A stretch of 64,000 nt of DNA from Candidatus Zixiibacteriota bacterium (lineage in GTDB: Bacteria; Zixibacteria; MSB-5A5; GN15; JAAZOE01), in NCBI GenBank assembly GCA_030668485.1, contig DAOUTW010000008.1, positions 1 through 64,000 on the forward strand, given 5' to 3'. Positions 9,488 through 18,079 of this stretch are shown here, piece after piece (position 1 is the stretch's first letter; the number at the start of each line of letters is the position of its first letter). Both the position numbers and the translations under genes were made by a program. The notes below the pieces were generated by a model, which was not told the origin of the DNA, made no database searches, and worked only from the letters and a program-made list of their open reading frames with translations.

Positions 9488-9514
9488 AAAAACCCGCCAT
9501 TGGCGGGTTTTTCT
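9488..9514 (+). terminator. Rho-independent terminator
   Basis: Stem CCCGCC/GGCGGG with a 3-nt loop, flanked by A-run and T-run, 29 bp after the stop of the haem lipoprotein. Confidence 0.9.
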
Positions 9515-9649
9515 TTATCCTCGAAAATGCCACAAAATCTGCCGGAGATAGACAGTTTTGTCATTTGAGAGGATATTCGGCGTTATGCCGGAAATCTATG
9601 TCAGATATACTGTTGACAAAAAAAATATGACTCATTACATCTAAAAGGC

Positions 9650-9678
9650 TTGACATTTTCGACTTTTTTGCTTAATTA
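9650..9678 (+). promoter_or_regulatory. Promoter of the putative small RNA
   Basis: A perfect TTGACA (9650-9655), a 17-bp spacer and TAATTA (9673-9678). This predicts a transcript start close to 9684, exactly where the small-RNA closing stem begins. A second TTGACA lies upstream at 9613-9618 with TACATC 17 bp later, so tandem promoters are possible. Confidence 0.55.
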
Positions 9679-9683
9679 TAAAT

Positions 9684-9774
9684 GGAAGTTTGTCGCCATC
9701 CCATGTGATTCTTACTGGGGACCCCCCCCCTCTGTCTCTAGCTGAATCATAGGCCGGCAAACTTCCTTTTTTTT
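9684..9774 (+). ncRNA. Putative structured small RNA of about 90 nt
   Basis: No open frame fits here, but the stretch folds as a unit. Its 5' end GGAAGTTTG (9684-9692) pairs perfectly with CAAACTTCC (9758-9766), which is followed by eight T residues, an intrinsic terminator. Inside, GTGATTC (9705-9711) pairs with GAATCAT (9744-9750), leaving an asymmetric bubble between the two stems. The apical loop contains GGGG and a run of nine C. A promoter sits exactly at the expected start. The rod-with-bubble outline recalls 6S RNA but it is only half the usual length. It does not match SRP RNA or tmRNA. Class unknown. Confidence 0.5.
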
Positions 9775-9954
9775 ATATTCTGCCGGAAGGGATGATTGAT
9801 ATATAGAACTCTTGATTTAATAAAAGAAATTCGGATCATCTACGTGGCAGCCACCGGGCGGCTTCTGCCACCAGCGTCAGCCTAAAACCGGCTTCTGCCG
9901 GCTAAGACCAGCCCCTGCCGATTCAAGACACGGAGCAGGCGACTCAAGACAATA

Positions 9955-10407
9955 TTATTCGTCTTTCACGCTGAAGCTGTAAATTTTCCAGACGTCATTG
10001 ATCTTTTGCAGACCAAACTTATTATAGTATTGCGTATCGGTTTGCTTGTTAATGAATGAAACCTCGACCAGGGCGGAGTCATTTTGTTGCGATGCGGAAC
10101 CGACGACGAGTTGCATCGCCTGCCAGCGGCTGTGGGTCAGGCCGCCCACGAGAAGATCATCGAGGATCTCTTCGGGATCATGAAACTGGCGCACCGAATC
10201 CATCTGGAGCGCATAGTCCCGGCCTGTGACGCTAAGCAGCGTTTTGAAATCGAGATAATGAGCCAGAGTTTCGCGGTCGTTATCTTCGATAGCGCCAAAC
10301 ATTTTTATCACGGCTTTTCTGGGGTCACTTTCGGTATTGACCTTAGTGCTGCATCCGGCGATAATTAGCAGTATCAGCGGCAGCAGCACAATCGATAATT
10401 TTTTCAT
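9955..10407 (-). CDS. Small lipoprotein, NTF2-like fold suspected
   Basis: A 150-residue lipoprotein with lipobox LIIAGC near residues 15-19. After a short linker the sequence has the pattern of NTF2/lumazine-binding-type domains: PRKAVIKMFGAIEDNDRETL, a long middle region, then alternating strands ending in WKIYSFSV. Such domains often act as small envelope accessory proteins. The gene starts one base after the stop of the PorV-like barrel gene, so the two are surely co-transcribed. A function linked to that barrel is inferred only. Confidence 0.65.
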   Translation of the reverse strand: MKKLSIVLLPLILLIIAGCSTKVNTESDPRKAVIKMFGAIEDNDRETLAHYLDFKTLLSVTGRDYALQMDSVRQFHDPEEILDDLLVGGLTHSRWQAMQLVVGSASQQNDSALVEVSFINKQTDTQYYNKFGLQKINDVWKIYSFSVKDE

Positions 10408-11403
10408 TTAAAATTCCCCCGCAATGGTAACCCGGTGACTGGATCCAAGATCGAGATATGGCATAAAGGCGTAAGATATATTGTATTGTTTCACGTTTAG
10501 TCCGAATCCGGCAGACATCCCTCCCAGGCCATCGGAATCCGATCCGGTTTTATAGTTTTCACCGAAAAGCGAGTAACCAAGCCTCAGATAGAGTGGCTCG
10601 AATTTAAAGAATTCGGCTCCGATATTGAAATACGGATCGTTGTCGTTGGGTATAACTCCATCGATGGCTATGATCAGGGGCAATTCCCGAAGTGAATGAG
10701 ACACGCCGGCTCGGATCCCCATCGGCAGTTTGTCTTTATTATCCGATGAATAGCCTGATATAATACCCCCCAGGTTATATGCCATAAGCCCGAAGGATGT
10801 CAACGAATCGTGTAATCGGTAGTGAAATCCGATATCCGCAGCCAGAGCATCGGAACCCGGATTGGTTTCTTCTCCTTGCACCACAACCCCGGAAATCCCT
10901 TCATGCATATACTTAATATTGATACCGGCAGCCAGTTCGGGTATAATCATGGTCGAAAAATTGACCCCGATCAGGAAATCGCCGCCTGAAAATTCACCTA
11001 TTTCTTGTCCACTGCTGTTGGTTCTGACAAAGTCGCCGAAATTGAGGTAATCGATAAAAGCGCCGAAACCATACTTTTTCATCAGCGGAGTGGTATAAGC
11101 GATAAATCCTGACTGGATATCAAGGACATAATTGTGGTATTCGGCCAGCAATTGACGCCGTTCCAAACGGACGGTTCCGGCCGGGTTGTAATAAATCGCC
11201 GTCGGATCGTCGGCGACGGCAGTAAAAGCGCCGCCCATGGCGACAGCTTTGGCGCCCACGCCGAGCTTCAGAAACGAAAACCCGGTGGTGCCGGCTCTCT
11301 TATTTATATCTTTGGCTGTGGCCGGAATCGTAAACACCGCAATAAGTACGATCACGATAGTAACCAGTGTTGTCATCCCGCCGAAACAAGTTTTTTTGGT
11401 CAT
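10408..11403 (-). CDS. PorV/PorQ-family outer-membrane barrel protein
   Basis: A 331-residue exported protein. After the signal peptide comes the hallmark of PorV/PorQ and UPF0164 barrels: GFSFLKLGVGAKAVAMGGAF, then DDPTAIYYNPAG. Alternating amphipathic strands follow, and the C-terminus ends in aromatic-phenylalanine (GEF), as in outer-membrane barrels. In Bacteroidota PorV shuttles type IX secretion substrates. In deeper FCB lineages the family is large and the role less clear. A protein with a type IX-like sorting domain is encoded at 60533-61204, which makes the link plausible. It lies 118 nt downstream of lptE, in the same direction. Confidence 0.85.
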   Translation of the reverse strand: MTKKTCFGGMTTLVTIVIVLIAVFTIPATAKDINKRAGTTGFSFLKLGVGAKAVAMGGAFTAVADDPTAIYYNPAGTVRLERRQLLAEYHNYVLDIQSGFIAYTTPLMKKYGFGAFIDYLNFGDFVRTNSSGQEIGEFSGGDFLIGVNFSTMIIPELAAGINIKYMHEGISGVVVQGEETNPGSDALAADIGFHYRLHDSLTSFGLMAYNLGGIISGYSSDNKDKLPMGIRAGVSHSLRELPLIIAIDGVIPNDNDPYFNIGAEFFKFEPLYLRLGYSLFGENYKTGSDSDGLGGMSAGFGLNVKQYNISYAFMPYLDLGSSHRVTIAGEF

Positions 11404-11521
11404 AATCTCTATTATCCCGATTTGCCCGATGTGGGCGTTAATTAAGGCTGTCGCTATTTATAGTATCGACAAAATCCGTCTGTACTGTCAACTAATTATA
11501 CGTTACAATATCGGTTCGGTT

Positions 11522-12013
11522 CTACCAGCTTTGGGTGGTATGGTTGAGAATATCAACCGTAAGCTGTTCGACCGCCCGATTCTGACCATCTTCTTCCGCC
11601 TCGGTATTGGCGTCGTAGATTCCCTCGGCGAAAAACTCCTCTTCCCAGATAACATCTTCAGAGTCGGCTTTGACAACATTGATCTTGAGCGTCACCTTGA
11701 CGGCATATTCGGTCACGATATCGTTCTGGTCATAGGTATGCGGAACTCGACGGTAACTGACGACCGTCCCGCTCATAATCGCCTCGGCCTTCGAAGGTTC
11801 TTTAATCTGAACCTTATTGTCATTGATAAAGGCGTCTATAACGGCGTCAGTCAGGCGATCGGAGAGCTGGTATTCGATGGTGTTATTTTCGAATTGTTCG
11901 ACGTTGAGCGATTCGAAGGCCGCTTTTCCCGACATTGAGAAGGAATAGGCCCCGCACCCGGAAATGGCCGCCAATAGTACAATTAAAAGACCTGTAGAAT
12001 ATAACGCCTTCAT
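11522..12013 (-). CDS. lptE: LptE-like LPS-assembly lipoprotein
   Basis: A 163-residue lipoprotein with lipobox AISGC followed by GAYSFSMSG, the usual start of LptE-family proteins (Gxx-YSF). Downstream come the conserved LSDRLTDAVIDAF helix and the IMSGTVVSYRRVP strand region. LptE plugs the LptD barrel and helps insert LPS at the outer membrane. The ATG overlaps the stop of hutI by four bases (ATGA), so translation is probably coupled. This pairing of a metabolic and an envelope gene is odd but tight. Confidence 0.8.
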   Translation of the reverse strand: MKALYSTGLLIVLLAAISGCGAYSFSMSGKAAFESLNVEQFENNTIEYQLSDRLTDAVIDAFINDNKVQIKEPSKAEAIMSGTVVSYRRVPHTYDQNDIVTEYAVKVTLKINVVKADSEDVIWEEEFFAEGIYDANTEAEEDGQNRAVEQLTVDILNHTTQSW

Positions 12014-13284
12014 CCGCTGATCACCACTTTACCTCTCTTTATTACTGTCTCAGCCAAATTAACACCATAATGGTACGGTAGTTCCCGATAATCGTTCATA
12101 TCCCAGATAACAATATCGGCTGGCAGACCGACATCGAGACGTCCCAGCCTGTCACCCTGATCTATGGCGCAGGCAGCATTGACGGTAACGGCAGAGAGCG
12201 CTTCGGCCGCTGTCATTTTCAGTTTCAAGGCGGCCAGAGAAATTATCATAGGCAGCGATTCGGTCATTGAGGAGCCAGGGTTGCAGTCGGTCGACAGCGC
12301 GATAATGGCGCCTTTTTCGATCATTTTCCGGGCTGGTGCGGCCTCTTCCAGGCCGAGGGCGAAAGAGGTTCCCGGCAGAAGTACGGCAACCGTATTGGAG
12401 GCGGACAGCATATCGATCCCTTTGTCCGAGATACAAACCAAGTGGTCGGCCGACAAGGCCCCTATTTCGACCGCCAATTCCGCCCCACCGGTCGATTTCA
12501 GCTCGTCGGCATGCAATTTCGGTTTCATCCCCGCCTTTTTGGCTGCTTCCAGTATCGCCCGCGACTCATCAACGGTGAAAACTCCTTCTTCACAGAAGAC
12601 ATCACAGAAAAGAGCCAGTTTTTTTTCGGCCACGGCCGGAATCATCTCATTTATGACCAGAGAAACGTAATCGCTGTGTTTATCGCGGTATTCATCCGGG
12701 ACCTCGTGGGCTCCCAGAAAGGTCGGGTAGAGGTCCATCGGTTCATGGCTGCTGAGTTTTTTGATAATTTCAAGCGACTTTATTTCGGATTCGGTCGACA
12801 GGCCATATCCGGATTTCGCCTCGATTGATGTAACCCCGTAAGACATTAGCAATTCTATTGTCTTTTTGGCCCGAGCATAAAGGTCATCGTCTCCGGACTG
12901 GCGCAGATCGCGAACCGAGGAACGTATGCCTCCCCCAGCCTGGGCTATTTCCATGTAGCTTTTTCCGGCCAGGCGCATTTCAAACTCAACCTCGCGGGTT
13001 TGAGCGAAAATGGGATGAGTATGGGGATCAATCAGGCCCGGGGTAACCACCCGGCCTTCGGCAGAGAGAACTACACAATTTTCGGCGGGATCGATCTCGC
13101 GGGAGACATCATCGGCTTTTCCGATAGAAATAACTTCTTCACCCGAAACGGCTACCGTACCGTCAGTGATCAGGCCGATTTCGCTCATATCCCGACCGCG
13201 CCGGGGTACCGGGCCCTGCATTGTCACCAGTTGACCGATGTTTTTTATGATGAGAGTCGTTTTTTTCTTTTTGCGCATCGCCAT
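12010..13284 (-). CDS. hutI: Imidazolonepropionase
   Basis: A full-length 424-residue amidohydrolase that converts imidazolone propionate to formiminoglutamate, the third step of histidine breakdown. The metal-binding motif DPHTHPIFA, the later KSGYGL segment, KLHADEL and a C-terminal STDCNPGSS with the conserved Asp are all present. The start lies 3 nt after the stop of hutU, and the end overlaps lptE. The N-terminus is basic (MAMRKKKK), so the true start may be at the second Met. No hutG or formiminotransferase gene lies in this cluster. Confidence 0.95.
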   Translation of the reverse strand: MAMRKKKKTTLIIKNIGQLVTMQGPVPRRGRDMSEIGLITDGTVAVSGEEVISIGKADDVSREIDPAENCVVLSAEGRVVTPGLIDPHTHPIFAQTREVEFEMRLAGKSYMEIAQAGGGIRSSVRDLRQSGDDDLYARAKKTIELLMSYGVTSIEAKSGYGLSTESEIKSLEIIKKLSSHEPMDLYPTFLGAHEVPDEYRDKHSDYVSLVINEMIPAVAEKKLALFCDVFCEEGVFTVDESRAILEAAKKAGMKPKLHADELKSTGGAELAVEIGALSADHLVCISDKGIDMLSASNTVAVLLPGTSFALGLEEAAPARKMIEKGAIIALSTDCNPGSSMTESLPMIISLAALKLKMTAAEALSAVTVNAACAIDQGDRLGRLDVGLPADIVIWDMNDYRELPYHYGVNLAETVIKRGKVVISG

Positions 13285-13287
13285 AGC

Positions 13288-14940
13288 TTATTTCATCATC
13301 GGAATCTTGATCTTGTGATCGGCGGCAAACTTTTTGGCTTCTTTATAGCCGGCATCGGCATGACGCATGATACCGGTGCCGGGATCGTTAGTCAGAACGC
13401 GGTTGAGGCGGATTTTCATTTCCTTCGAGCCGTCGGCGACAATGACCTGTCCGGAATGGATGGCATTTCCGATCCCGACTCCGCCGCCGTGATGGATCGA
13501 CACCCAACTGGCGCCGGAGACGGCATTGAGCAGACCGTTGAGCAAGGGCCAGTCGGCGATCGCGTCGGAGCCGTCGAGCATCCCTTCGGTTTCGCGATAG
13601 GGACTGGCAACCGAGCCGCAATCGAGGTGATCACGACCAATAACTACCGGGGCTGAGATTTTGCCGCTCTTGACATAGTTATTCAGGACTTCTCCGAACC
13701 TCGCTCGTTCACCGTATCCCAGCCAGCAGATACGCGCCGGCAGACCCTGGAATGGAATCTTTTCCTGCGCCATCTTGATCCAGCGCATAAGTGACTCATT
13801 GTGTTTGAACTCTTTTTGAATAATCTTATCGGTCACGGCTATATCCTTGGGATCGCCAGACAGAGCGGCCCAACGGAACGGCCCTTTGCCGCTGCAGAAC
13901 AGGGGTCGAATGTATTCCGGGACGAAACCGGGAAAATCAAAGGCGTTTTTGAGGCCGCCTTTTTTGGCCTGGCCGCGCAGGTTATTGCCATAATCGAAGA
14001 CCACCGAGCCAGCCTTCTTGAAGCGGAGCATCGCCTCGCAGTGGCGGACCATCGAATCGTACGACCTTTTGATATAGTCGGTCGGGTTTTTCTTACGCAG
14101 CTTGATTGCCTCGCTGACAGTCAAACCCTCGGGGATATAACCGTTGAGTTCATCGTGGGCCGAGGTTTGATCGGTCACGACATCGGGAATCATGCCGCGC
14201 CGGAAAATTTCGGGGAAAATTTCGGCGCAATTCCCGACCAGTCCGATCGAGATCGGTTTTTTGGCAGCGGTATTTTCTTTGATAAGCTTGAGCGCTTTAT
14301 CTAGTGTTTTTACTTTGACGTCGCAGAAGCCTTCTTTTACCCGGCGATTAATTCGCGCTTCATCGACCTCCACAATCAAAATTATAGCTCCGGCCATAGT
14401 GCCAGCCAGCGGCTGGGCGCCGCTCATGCCCCCCATCCCTCCGGTCAGAATCCAGCGGCCTGAAAAATCGCCGCCGAAATGTTTGTCGGCCAGGGCTACA
14501 AAAGTTTCGTAGGTTCCCTGAATAATACCCTGGGTTCCAATATAAATCCAGCTTCCGGCAGTCATCTGGCCGAACATGATCAGGCCCAACTTCTCGAACT
14601 GGCGGAATTTATCCCAGGTGGCCCAGTGGGGGACCAGGTGGCTGTTGGCGATCAAAACCCGCGGCGAATACTCATGAGTCTTGAAAATCCCGACCGGTTT
14701 ACCCGATTGCACCAGCAGCGTCTCATCGTTGCCAAGCTTTTTCAACGATTCCATAATAGCGTAATAACACTGCCAATTGCGGGCCGCTTTTCCCGATCCA
14801 CCATATACAATCAGGTTTTTTGGATCTTCAGCGACTTCGGGGTCGAGATTATTGTTGAGCATTCTGAGGGCCGCTTCCTGGTGCCAGCTTTTGCAACTCA
14901 ACTTGGTTCCGCGTGGAGCCTTGACCGGGGTATACTTCAT
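13288..14940 (-). CDS. hutU: Urocanate hydratase
   Basis: A full-length 550-residue urocanase, which hydrates urocanate to imidazolone propionate with NAD as a bound electrophile. Conserved stretches include [11 protein letters not shown] at the start, [14 protein letters not shown] (NAD-binding), a Cys-containing GYGERARFG segment and [17 protein letters not shown] near the end. It is first in the order hutU-hutI-lptE. The lyase gene hutH is not here but 39 kb away at 53979, in the opposite direction. Confidence 0.96.
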   Translation of the reverse strand: MKYTPVKAPRGTKLSCKSWHQEAALRMLNNNLDPEVAEDPKNLIVYGGSGKAARNWQCYYAIMESLKKLGNDETLLVQSGKPVGIFKTHEYSPRVLIANSHLVPHWATWDKFRQFEKLGLIMFGQMTAGSWIYIGTQGIIQGTYETFVALADKHFGGDFSGRWILTGGMGGMSGAQPLAGTMAGAIILIVEVDEARINRRVKEGFCDVKVKTLDKALKLIKENTAAKKPISIGLVGNCAEIFPEIFRRGMIPDVVTDQTSAHDELNGYIPEGLTVSEAIKLRKKNPTDYIKRSYDSMVRHCEAMLRFKKAGSVVFDYGNNLRGQAKKGGLKNAFDFPGFVPEYIRPLFCSGKGPFRWAALSGDPKDIAVTDKIIQKEFKHNESLMRWIKMAQEKIPFQGLPARICWLGYGERARFGEVLNNYVKSGKISAPVVIGRDHLDCGSVASPYRETEGMLDGSDAIADWPLLNGLLNAVSGASWVSIHHGGGVGIGNAIHSGQVIVADGSKEMKIRLNRVLTNDPGTGIMRHADAGYKEAKKFAADHKIKIPMMK

Positions 14941-15112
14941 CTTTCCAACCTACCTTTTTTCAAACTTATAAGCTTATAAAGTAATCTGTCTTAGCGGCTA
15001 TGTCAATTGAATTATATCCCCCTCCCCTCTCATATTCGTTGCGGTGGGTCGGGAAGGAAATTCCGCGCCGGATAATATTTCCAACTTCATAACGGTTGTT
15101 TTGTCTTTGGTG

Positions 15113-15141
15113 TTGACTTACCGAATCATTTATTGTATTCT
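15113..15141 (+). promoter_or_regulatory. Promoter for the thioredoxin-like gene
   Basis: TTGACT (15113-15118) and TATTCT (15136-15141) with a 17-bp spacer, 85 bp upstream of the start. It lies in the 286-bp region divergent from hutU. Confidence 0.45.
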
Positions 15142-15226
15142 TCCCTTAAGAGGAAAGTCGGCATTTTCGATGGCATCGAAACGCGGGGCGCTCGACTTCC
15201 TGACATCCAAGGAGAAGGAGTAGATC

Positions 15227-15808
15227 ATGTCTGGCACGTCTCATTCTTTGCGAAACGGAATTATTTACATCGGTTTGGGCGGCGTAATCATGTTTATCGC
15301 GGTGGCACTCGGAATCCAGGCCGGATTCGCCATCAAGGGCGACGGGGGACCGGGTGAATTGAATCCGGAAACCCTGCCCAACCGGAGCCTGATGAAGCCG
15401 GGGGATGCCATTCCTCCGTTGCCGGTGTATGATCAGGACGGTAACGAATTTCAACTCGGCGATGTCGTCGCCGGGGGAACGACCGTGGTTGGGGTGGTTA
15501 TGCCCGGGTGCGACCCCTGTAAAACACTCCTGGGCGAGTGGGGCGACAAGGGTATCCTGAATGATCTAAACGACTTTCAGATAATACTGCTGGCTTCCAC
15601 GCCTCCGGAGAATCGGGAGCTTGGTCCTCTTGAGGATTTTGCCGAAAGGTATCCGGTTTACTTCTGCGACCATGTTGCTTTGAAAAAGCTTTGCGGTCTG
15701 TCGACCTTTCCTTCCATTGTCGGTCTGGGCTCCGACAATAAAGTAAGTTTTGTCGCCAACGGGTATGTCCACCAGTTGGATGTCGAATTTTTTGACAAGT
15801 ATTTATAG
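15227..15808 (+). CDS. Membrane-anchored thioredoxin-like protein (TlpA/AhpC type)
   Basis: A 193-residue protein with one N-terminal membrane segment (about 11-35), so the body faces the periplasm. A short linker precedes a thioredoxin-like domain with PVYDQDGNEFQLGDV, the beta strand VVGVVMPG and the active site CDPC (C95, C98). The later cis-Pro region reads STFPSIVGL. Such proteins reduce or isomerise disulfides outside the cytoplasm. The start follows a strong GGAGAAGGAG site. It immediately precedes an array of eight genes for secreted Cys-rich mini-proteins; a role in forming or repairing their disulfides is an attractive inference without direct evidence. Confidence 0.8.
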   Translation: MSGTSHSLRNGIIYIGLGGVIMFIAVALGIQAGFAIKGDGGPGELNPETLPNRSLMKPGDAIPPLPVYDQDGNEFQLGDVVAGGTTVVGVVMPGCDPCKTLLGEWGDKGILNDLNDFQIILLASTPPENRELGPLEDFAERYPVYFCDHVALKKLCGLSTFPSIVGLGSDNKVSFVANGYVHQLDVEFFDKYL

Positions 15809-15897
15809 CCAGTCTTTGGTGGTATCGTCAGGGCATCTGATTAAGTAAGGCAAAAACGGAAATTATTTCAACCTCGACCGAGGTCGTAAATGGTCAT

Positions 15898-15927
15898 GGC
15901 CGGATACGCTGAATTCGTATCACGGCC
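15898..15927 (+). promoter_or_regulatory. Hairpin upstream of the Cys-rich gene array
   Basis: GGCCGGATACG at 15898-15908 pairs with CGTATC-A-CGGCC at 15916-15927, with one bulged base and a 7-nt loop. There is no T-run, so it is not a standard terminator. It lies between the thioredoxin-like gene and the first mini-protein gene. A TATAAT is present downstream at 15970-15975, but without a convincing -35 box. Confidence 0.4.
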
Positions 15928-16059
15928 GGGGGTAACATGAAGTCATGAACGGGGATGGCTTTATTTGTTTATAATTAAAATCGACAATTCAAGCCTTACT
16001 CCGGCATCGGGGTTAGACATTAACAATAAATGGATATTATTGTGAAAGGAGGTGATCTC

Positions 16060-16359
16060 TTGAAGAAAACAGCCATATTTTCAATGTTGTTCCTGTTTAC
16101 CATGGGAATGACAGCCGGCATCGTGGTGGGCCTCAGTGATACTGCCCAGGCTATCGGCCAATGCTCCGGGCCATGTTTGTCCAAGACTACCTGTTCGCTT
16201 GATACCGGCCCGGCATGCACTAATCCGAGCCAGCCTTATTACGTTTATGTAGAATCGACTTGTACCGGCGGGCCGCTCAACTGCCCGTGGGTCCATAAGC
16301 AACAATGCGATTGCTGGAACGGCGTTGACCCGTGCCGCATCAGGTGCCTCGTATTTTAG
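16060..16359 (+). CDS. Secreted Cys-rich mini-protein 1 of 8
   Basis: A 99-residue precursor. The start is set at TTG 16060, 7 nt after a near-perfect AAAGGAGGTGA site. The in-frame ATG at 16030 lies upstream of that site and is rejected. A Sec-type signal peptide ends near TAQA, leaving a mature part with ten cysteines. It shares the family core: C-x3-C, C-S-x-D-T-G-P-x-C-x-N-P, PYYVY, then GGPLNC and CWNGV. The GGPLNC...CWNGV tail pairs it with mini-protein 4 as one subfamily. Cytoplasmic function is unlikely. No known family was recognised. Confidence 0.7.
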   Translation: MKKTAIFSMLFLFTMGMTAGIVVGLSDTAQAIGQCSGPCLSKTTCSLDTGPACTNPSQPYYVYVESTCTGGPLNCPWVHKQQCDCWNGVDPCRIRCLVF

Positions 16360-16494
16360 CGTTTTGATGATTGGTGGATTATCCTGAGTATTGGCAGGGT
16401 ACCCGGGGGCGATTCGGAAGAAGCCGGTTCCTGTAAACTGGGTGTCGTAAAGAAGTATCAAAATAAATGGATTTTTATTGGAAAGGAGTCTTGT

Positions 16495-16794
16495 ATGAGA
16501 AAATTCAGTCTTCTGTCGGCCGCGTTTATTTTTGTATTCGGGCTGACATTCGGCATTTCGATGACATTGACAGAAGATGCTATGGCCGAGGAGCCTTGTC
16601 CCACGGCCTGTTGTTATGATTACTATTGCTCGTATGAAACCGGAGAAAATTGTTCCGGCCCCTTCGCACACCACTACAGTTATCGTTACAATGGCGTATG
16701 CCCCGGTTATCCGACCCGCGCCTGCCCAGCGGATGGATTTAACGGGTGCTGCGGATTGCCGGGCATGTGGATTTATTGTGTACTGGAGAGGTAA
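16495..16794 (+). CDS. Secreted Cys-rich mini-protein 2 of 8
   Basis: A 99-residue precursor behind a GGAAAGGAG site. The signal peptide (FIFVFGLTFGISMTL) ends near AMA; the mature chain has ten cysteines and many tyrosines. Core features: C-x3-CC, YYCSYETG, HHYSYRYNG, then a GCC-GLPG tail like that of numbers 6 and 8. It lacks the NP-x2-PYY segment seen in most copies, with FAHHYSY in its place. Possible roles, all unproven, include a surface or toxin-like peptide. Confidence 0.68.
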   Translation: MRKFSLLSAAFIFVFGLTFGISMTLTEDAMAEEPCPTACCYDYYCSYETGENCSGPFAHHYSYRYNGVCPGYPTRACPADGFNGCCGLPGMWIYCVLER

Positions 16795-16863
16795 AACTGC
16801 AGTCTATCGGTTTACCCAGGAGGGTAAACCAATAATTTGTATTGCTGGCGATAACTGACACCA

Positions 16864-16892
16864 TTCCGGTCCGTTTTCACGGTGGGCCGGAA
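16864..16892 (+). promoter_or_regulatory. Intergenic hairpin between mini-proteins 2 and 3
   Basis: TTCCGG-T-CC pairs with GGCCGGAA across a short loop. It is one of a set of stem-loops found in several gaps of the array. There is no clear T-run. Confidence 0.35.
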
Positions 16893-16916
16893 AAATTCAT
16901 ATGAGGAGAGATTAAC

Positions 16917-17204
16917 ATGAAAAGACTTTCGATCTATTCGTCTTTGTTTCTGCTTGCCTTTGTGGCGGCATTCAGTTTGTCCATGACCATGGGCGGCAGC
17001 GTTCAGGCGGGCAGCGGTAATTGTAAGTCGTACTGCGCTTACGAACTGGTATGCTCCACCGACACCGGGCCGTACTGCACCAATCCGGCGTATCCATACT
17101 ATATGTATGAGATGAATCCGTATTGCGTGGGATTTCCTCAATTGTTCTGCCTGGAGGATATCAACCCGCCGCCGATCGGCTGTTGCAGTTCCTGCGGCCC
17201 GTAA
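16917..17204 (+). CDS. Secreted Cys-rich mini-protein 3 of 8
   Basis: A 95-residue precursor started by ATG after GAGGAGAG. The signal peptide ends near SVQA. The mature part has nine cysteines: C-x3-C-AYELV-C-S-T-D-T-G-P-Y-C-T-N-P-x3-PYYMY, C5 and C6, then a GCC-x2-C tail ending in GP. The SxDTGPxC-TNP core matches mini-proteins 1 and 4 closely. No homologue with known function was recognised. Confidence 0.68.
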   Translation: MKRLSIYSSLFLLAFVAAFSLSMTMGGSVQAGSGNCKSYCAYELVCSTDTGPYCTNPAYPYYMYEMNPYCVGFPQLFCLEDINPPPIGCCSSCGP

Positions 17205-17221
17205 GCGATCACCAGATTGCA

Positions 17222-17248
17222 CCTTCCCTTGATATCCAAATGGGAAGG
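17222..17248 (+). promoter_or_regulatory. Intergenic hairpin between mini-proteins 3 and 4
   Basis: CCTTCCC pairs with GGGAAGG around a 13-nt loop, ending about 35 bp upstream of the start of mini-protein 4. Confidence 0.35.
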
Positions 17249-17282
17249 GGCAATCATTAACCATTTTCGGGAAGGAGTTGTT

Positions 17283-17567
17283 ATGAGAAAATCAGTTTTA
17301 TTTTCAACCGTTTTCCTAACTGTTTTTGGCCTGACGCTGGGATTCACTATCGCCTTCAACAGCCCCGCGATGGCTATTGACAAATGTGAGGGTGAGTGCC
17401 TGGGCGAATACTATTGCAGTTTTATGACCGGTCCACAGTGTACCAATCCCAATCTGCCGTACTATGTCTACTGGCGGCCATTGTGTGGCGGAGGGCCGCT
17501 TAATTGCGACAGTAGTATGGAATTCCTCTATTGCTGGAATGGTGTTTGGTGCCCGATACCATTGTAG
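17283..17567 (+). CDS. Secreted Cys-rich mini-protein 4 of 8
   Basis: A 94-residue precursor. The ATG at 17283 follows a GGGAAGGAG site; the longer frame starting at 17217 crosses the intergenic hairpin and is rejected. The leader (VFLTVFGLTLGFTIAF) ends near PAMA. The mature chain has eight cysteines in the family spacing: C-x3-C-x5-C-x7-C-x14-C-x6-C, then two single Cys in the YCWNGVWC tail. The GGGPLNC and CWNGV elements show it is the sister of mini-protein 1. Confidence 0.68.
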   Translation: MRKSVLFSTVFLTVFGLTLGFTIAFNSPAMAIDKCEGECLGEYYCSFMTGPQCTNPNLPYYVYWRPLCGGGPLNCDSSMEFLYCWNGVWCPIPL

Positions 17568-17625
17568 TCCGGTCAATTTGAAGAGGGCCATTCACCCTTA
17601 ACCTTTTTCATGGAGGATTAACGGC

Positions 17626-17919
17626 ATGAAAAAAGTAACAATCTTATCCACCCTGTTTCTGTTTGTGCTGGGTCTTAGCATGGGTGTCACGATCTCGCAG
17701 GTGGAGGCTGAGAAAATCTGCGCTCAGTGTTTTTATGATGATGACATCTATTGCTCGATGGTACCTGATAACAGATGTACGGGATTTTATCCCTACGGTT
17801 ATTTCGAGTTCGGCTCATGCACGCCCGGTGGTAATTTCAACGGGTCGTGTCTTATCTTTCGCGGGTGCTGCCTTGACGACGATCATTTTATTCGGATTTA
17901 TGATCCCCTGCCGCAATAA
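17626..17919 (+). CDS. Secreted Cys-rich mini-protein 5 of 8
   Basis: A 97-residue precursor behind a GGAGG site. The signal peptide ends near VEA. The mature part has eight cysteines with a distinct tail: C-x2-C, DDDIYCSMV, DNRC, then a GxC-x-PGG segment, and GCC followed by an acidic LDDDH patch. Mini-protein 7 has the same layout almost residue for residue, so 5 and 7 form subfamily B. A GC-rich stem-loop follows the gene. Confidence 0.68.
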   Translation: MKKVTILSTLFLFVLGLSMGVTISQVEAEKICAQCFYDDDIYCSMVPDNRCTGFYPYGYFEFGSCTPGGNFNGSCLIFRGCCLDDDHFIRIYDPLPQ

Positions 17920-17939
17920 GGGCAGTGCTTTTTAATGTC

Positions 17940-17965
17940 GCCGGCCCGGAATTTTCCGGGTCGGC
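17940..17965 (+). terminator. Stem-loop after mini-protein 5
   Basis: GCCGGCCCGG pairs with CCGGGTCGGC and is followed by GTTT. It resembles a weak terminator; very similar stems follow mini-proteins 7 and 8. Confidence 0.45.
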
Positions 17966-18079
17966 GTTTCCTGGCAATAAGAAGGGGGTTTCGGGCAAAT
18001 GTGGTTGTAAATCGTGAAGTCTGATTAACAACCGACTAATGGCGGGCATTATTTTAGGACATAGTAACAATATTAGCAC

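Noticed and set aside
9684..9774. 6S, SRP or tmRNA gene
   Set aside because: Length and motifs do not match: too short for 6S and tmRNA, and no SRP GGAAGCAGCA-type loop.
13000..13656. Open frame across hutI and hutU, plus strand
   Set aside because: It covers two strongly conserved genes in the other direction.
16030..16059. Upstream ATG for mini-protein 1
   Set aside because: It lies before the strong AAAGGAGGTGA site; TTG at 16060 gives the family-like leader.
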